This document shows positions 14,633 to 17,628 of a stretch of 17,628 nt of DNA, one piece after another (position 1 is the stretch's first letter; each line of letters opens with the position of its first letter). Source of the stretch: JBAXLO01 sp037134755 (GTDB lineage: Bacteria; Bacteroidota; Bacteroidia; Bacteroidales; JACABE01); assembly GCA_037134755.1 (NCBI GenBank), contig JBAXLO010000080.1, positions 1 to 17,628 on the forward strand, written 5' to 3'. The notes under the pieces are model-generated. The model saw nothing but the letters and a program-made list of their open reading frames with translations, was not told the DNA's origin and made no database searches. The position numbers and the translations under genes were made by a program.

Positions 14633-16027
14633 TTAAATTCTGAATCCGTTTTGTAAGCCAACTCTAAATGCAATAGCAACTAATATAAAAGAAATTACAA
14701 GCTTGGCATTAACCTTTAAAATGCTTTCTTCTTTCACCAAACGTACTTCTTCTTCATGAGGTTTGGATAACATTGGGAAAATAATAAAACCTATACATGC
14801 TACCATCACCATCTGATAAAGCTTGTTATAATTTAAACCTCCGGGAAGTTCAATGGCAAGATCAATAATCATATTGCCAAAAATGTAAGGTAGTAATACT
14901 TGCGCAAAAATAAAGTAAGGTCTATTTTCTTTAGTAATCATGTTTGAATTATGAGCTGTTTGTAAAAATGCTTTAGCAAAAAGAGCTCCAATAAATATTA
15001 ACATTATTACACTTACAAATCCCAACACAACATTGAGGAAGAATTGTAAGAAGAACCATAATACAACTAATCCAAAACCTTTGTCAGAAAAGATTCCGCC
15101 AACATAAGCACCAAAAAACATATTAAAACCATGTACCGAGCACCAAAGAAGGAATAATTTAAACATTCCTCTTCTTCTTTTAAAATAATGAAACAATCGT
15201 AAGATAACAAACCCTAAAAATAAACACACTAATGGACCAATAATACAGACTTGTATTACAATAGTTGGCGACCATAAGTTAGATGATGAATGAACGAGGA
15301 AATCAGTTTTAAAATACAACATCCTTGACGGGATGTTATACATTTGTGCTACCAACATTGTAAATAGCTGGTATATAAAAAACATTACAAAGTAAGCCAA
15401 CATGAAAAGTGCAGTAGAATTAACGGCATTTATCCAGAAATTTCTCTTATTTTCTTTATCTTTCAACCAATATTTTAAGTCAAAAACAAGGCGATAGATT
15501 CTATAAATAAAGAATTCGAAAAGGAAAGCTATTTGCTTAATAAGGAAACTAAAAGCCTGCTTTCTTTTTTCACTTCTTTCTTTGCGCATCTTGGCCGTAT
15601 TGTAGTATCTTATGCCATCAAGTACTGTTTTTAGTTTAATTCCTGCAATATCTTTTTTCTCCTGTTTCTCTTTAAGTCTTCCAGCTCTGGCTTCTTTGCT
15701 GTAATAACCTATGAGACTAAATAAAATAGCATCTAAAAACAATAGGAATCTTTTTCTACTTTCTTGTCTTCTTTTTTTTCTTATTTGTCGACCTTCTTTA
15801 CTTAATTTGCTTACTTGAAAATATAAGAATGTGTCTAAGAAATGAAAGAATCTTTGATATTTCTCTCTACGTATCTTTCTCCTTCTTTCCCTGTTTTCTT
15901 TATCAAAACGATGTACCATAGCAAATAATAGCATATCCAATTGATGAAGAAATCGTCTAAAAGATTCAGCTCTTCTTTTGCGTATAGCTTTCTTTCTATT
16001 TTTTCGATATTCAGAATATTTAGACAT
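14633..16027 (-). CDS. Multi-pass membrane protein with N-terminal Arg/Lys-rich repeats, unknown function
   Basis: 464 residues. The first 170 contain a ladder of about 34-residue repeats, each a run of basic residues followed by an amphipathic or hydrophobic segment with a central Asp: FLHQLDMLLF (D31), FHFLDTFLYF (D65), FLLFLDAILF (D99) and a weaker TVLDGIRYY (D137), with a fifth remnant near 165. Basic runs include RKKAIRKRR, RERRRKIRR and RKKRRQESRKR. The remaining 290 residues hold six or seven membrane helices (about 200-225, 255-280, 293-315, 318-350, 370-390, 405-422, 444-458), with CSVHGFNMFFGAYVGG in the third. No HExxH, Walker or transporter motif is seen. The basic repeats should lie on the cytoplasmic face, where they could bind lipid head groups or nucleic acid; that is inference. 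It is the middle gene of three, 40 bases after the IPExxxVDY-like gene and 5 before the MazG-like gene. Confidence 0.85.
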   Translation of the reverse strand: MSKYSEYRKNRKKAIRKRRAESFRRFLHQLDMLLFAMVHRFDKENRERRRKIRREKYQRFFHFLDTFLYFQVSKLSKEGRQIRKKRRQESRKRFLLFLDAILFSLIGYYSKEARAGRLKEKQEKKDIAGIKLKTVLDGIRYYNTAKMRKERSEKRKQAFSFLIKQIAFLFEFFIYRIYRLVFDLKYWLKDKENKRNFWINAVNSTALFMLAYFVMFFIYQLFTMLVAQMYNIPSRMLYFKTDFLVHSSSNLWSPTIVIQVCIIGPLVCLFLGFVILRLFHYFKRRRGMFKLFLLWCSVHGFNMFFGAYVGGIFSDKGFGLVVLWFFLQFFLNVVLGFVSVIMLIFIGALFAKAFLQTAHNSNMITKENRPYFIFAQVLLPYIFGNMIIDLAIELPGGLNYNKLYQMVMVACIGFIIFPMLSKPHEEEVRLVKEESILKVNAKLVISFILVAIAFRVGLQNGFRI

Positions 16028-16067
16028 ATAAATTGTATTGTTTTTACTATTTTGTTAATTAAATATC

Positions 16068-16577
16068 TTATTTTAATTTCTTATTTTGCTCATCTTCTTT
16101 CAACTTCCTGTAATGCTCCAGTATATGTACTTCCATATCTTCAAATATTGGTCTTAAATTCTTTAAGGATTCTATTTTTAATTCAACAACCGTAAGTACA
16201 TTTGGTATTTGTTTTAAACAATCAATAATAGGTTTTGTATCATAATTATCAATAGCACCATTTATTATTAATACATAATCTAAGGTTTTTTGTTCATTTA
16301 ACAAGCGACCATCATCCGAAAAGTTTATGATAAAGTTATATGCAATATAATCTTCTTCACTTAAGTAATAATAAAATGGAAACTTTTGAGGAAGATATTT
16401 CTCTGTCTCTTTATCATATTCTTTTAATACCTCTAAATCATCAAAACGTATAAGGTTTAAATGATAGTTTTTATTCAAATAATGAACTAGCCTATAATCT
16501 TTAAGATGACATGAGATACCAATCATTATGATATCTGCTTCGTAATCTATTTCCGGTTTAAATGTTTTCTTTGCCAT
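16068..16577 (-). CDS. IPExxxVDY-like family protein
   Basis: 169 residues, soluble, no signal peptide. The N-terminal segment DYEADIIMIGISCHLKDYRL and the following RFDDLEV, the FYYYLSEEDYIAYNFIIN block and LDYVLIINGAID fit a small Bacteroidota-specific family often annotated as IPExxxVDY, whose function is not established. The IPE part of the name-giving motif is not present as such (KPEIDYEADI). In other genomes I recall this family near fatty-acid synthesis genes, ribonuclease III and pyruvate kinase. Here it heads a minus-strand set with a membrane protein and a MazG-like enzyme and is divergent from an aldehyde oxidoreductase. The family call rests on remembered sequence style, not a search. 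Confidence 0.8.
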   Translation of the reverse strand: MAKKTFKPEIDYEADIIMIGISCHLKDYRLVHYLNKNYHLNLIRFDDLEVLKEYDKETEKYLPQKFPFYYYLSEEDYIAYNFIINFSDDGRLLNEQKTLDYVLIINGAIDNYDTKPIIDCLKQIPNVLTVVELKIESLKNLRPIFEDMEVHILEHYRKLKEDEQNKKLK

Positions 16578-16653
16578 GCATGAAAAAAAAGGCGAATTTA
16601 CAAAACATATCCGACATATTTAAATAACTATTCATTTATTTGAAAAATTTATC

Positions 16654-16661
16654 TAAATTTG
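16654..16661 (+). promoter_or_regulatory. -7 box for the aldehyde oxidoreductase gene
   Basis: TAAATTTG fits TAnnTTTG and gives a leader of about 32 bases before the ATG at 16700. A TTTG upstream is too close for a standard -33 element. On the other strand, TATGTTTTG (16601-16609) is a weaker candidate for the divergent operon. Confidence 0.5.
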
Positions 16662-16699
16662 CACATTATTTATCTAAACGACATGAAAAAATATACAAT

Positions 16700-17628
16700 A
16701 TGGATCTACAAAATTTAAGAAACAATCGCAAGGTTATTACTAAGTTCAAATATGAACTGAAGCCTATTGATAAAGGGTACAACAACAGGACTCTTTATGT
16801 TAATGTTGGTGAAAATATTATTAAAGAGAAACCAGTTTCTCAACAGATGAAAGATAAATTCATCGGTGGAAAAGGGTTTGGATTAAGGTTATTGTGGGAT
16901 GCTACAAAGCCTGAAACCAAATGGAATGACCCCGATAACGAAGTAGTAATTGCAGGTGGACCTATCTGTGGTATTACTCAGTATTCAGGCACCGGTAAAT
17001 CTATCGTTGTGGGCATTTCTCCTCAAACAGATTCTATCATGGACAGCAATGTAGGTGGTTTCTTCGGACCTTACTCTAAGTTCTCTGGGTTTGATGCTGT
17101 GGAATTACAAGGCATTTCCGATAAGGAAGTAATTGTTTTTATTAATGGTATTGATGGCGAAGTAGAGATCTTCGAAGCACCTGAAGGTTTATCTTATGAT
17201 AGCCATTTGCTGGGAGAAGAACTTCATGAGATGTTTGCCGATAATGAAAGAGATAAATACAATATCGCTGTGGTTTCAAGTGGTGCTGCTGCTAAACATT
17301 CATTAATCGGTATGCTTAACTTTACTTTTTATGATATGAAACGTAAGGTTGTTCGTTTAAAACAAGCAGGTCGTGGTGGATTAGGTACTATCTTCCGTCA
17401 GAAGAATATACTTGCAGTAGTTTGTAAGATTGGTGGTGTTAAAGGTAATCTTAACAATGTTGTAAACTTAGAAGCTATTCAGGAAAGAGGCAGAATCTTT
17501 AATAAAGAAATGCGTGATCTTGACGATTCACAATGCCAGATGAGAGCTAAAGGTACTGCTCACTTAGTTGAGATTATGGATGCTTATGATCTTTTGCCTA
17601 CTCACAACTTTAAGTTTGGTAAACATGT
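16700..17628 (+). CDS. Aldehyde:ferredoxin oxidoreductase family protein (3' end outside window)
   Basis: 309 codons are visible before the window ends. After an N-terminal extension of about 25 residues comes the AOR N-terminal domain: RTLYVNVGEN, FIGGKGFGLRLLWDA, VVIAGGPICG and SNVGGFFGPYSKFSGFDAVE, the pattern that cradles the tungsto- or molybdo-bis-pterin cofactor. The second domain begins with AVVSSGAAAKHSLIG and contains GRGGLGTIFRQKNILAVV. The window stops at LPTHNFKFGKHV, the segment that in this family comes just before the CxxCxxxC iron-sulfur motif, so the cluster ligands cannot be checked. Family members oxidise aldehydes to acids with ferredoxin or run in reverse; other subtypes (GAPOR, BamB-like) cannot be excluded. 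An ATG at 16683 runs into a stop after 11 codons and is not the start. The gene indicates anaerobic metabolism. Confidence 0.9.
   Translation, partial: MDLQNLRNNRKVITKFKYELKPIDKGYNNRTLYVNVGENIIKEKPVSQQMKDKFIGGKGFGLRLLWDATKPETKWNDPDNEVVIAGGPICGITQYSGTGKSIVVGISPQTDSIMDSNVGGFFGPYSKFSGFDAVELQGISDKEVIVFINGIDGEVEIFEAPEGLSYDSHLLGEELHEMFADNERDKYNIAVVSSGAAAKHSLIGMLNFTFYDMKRKVVRLKQAGRGGLGTIFRQKNILAVVCKIGGVKGNLNNVVNLEAIQERGRIFNKEMRDLDDSQCQMRAKGTAHLVEIMDAYDLLPTHNFKFGKH

Overview
The window looks like chromosomal DNA of an AT-rich, probably anaerobic member of the Bacteroidota. Four things point there: promoter-like boxes of the form TAnnTTTG ahead of several genes, the lack of useful Shine-Dalgarno sequences, two secreted proteins ending in type IX secretion (T9SS) type A sorting domains, and proteins whose sequence style I associate with this phylum (an IPExxxVDY-like protein, a 4-TM protein ending in IGIWILQPKIN). 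No rRNA, tRNA, CRISPR array, insertion sequence or phage gene was found.

Layout. 1-113 is the end of a probable membrane protein, followed by a strong hairpin terminator. 350-2143 (minus) is a large conserved protein of unknown function with possible TIM-barrel features. 2404-4521 (minus) is a two-gene unit, a membrane cytochrome b/ferredoxin-like protein and a CCG-domain iron-sulfur protein. Together these look like a split version of the membrane ETF:menaquinone oxidoreductase (EtfD/FadF type). Divergent from it, 4694-8094 (plus) encodes enoyl-CoA hydratase, an unusually long 3-hydroxyacyl-CoA dehydrogenase and an SCP2-type thiolase. Those are the three steps of beta-oxidation after acyl-CoA dehydrogenation. 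The likely logic is that electrons from acyl-CoA oxidation pass through ETF to menaquinone while the acyl chain is hydrated, oxidised and cleaved. The acyl-CoA dehydrogenase and ETF genes themselves are not in the window.

8194-10162 (minus) holds a small membrane protein and an orphan protein. The 382-base gap between them carries a GC-rich 60-base imperfect hairpin (REP-like) and a run of 8-base repeats. 10274-10932 is a long intergenic stretch whose centre is a precise 41-bp tandem array of hairpin-forming units (10413-10701). Downstream, 10933-14186 (plus) encodes two exported beta-propeller proteins, one with 7 Ycf48-like repeats and one with 14 BNR-like repeats, both with T9SS sorting domains.

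14301-16577 (minus) is a probable three-gene operon: an IPExxxVDY-like protein, a multi-pass membrane protein with an N-terminal ladder of Arg/Lys-rich 34-residue repeats, and a MazG-like pyrophosphohydrolase. 16700 to the window end is the start of a tungsten/molybdenum aldehyde:ferredoxin oxidoreductase family enzyme, which supports an anaerobic lifestyle.

The items most worth following up are the 41-bp hairpin array, the REP-like hairpin with strand-specific wobble pairing, the basic-repeat membrane protein and the split ETF:menaquinone oxidoreductase beside the beta-oxidation genes.
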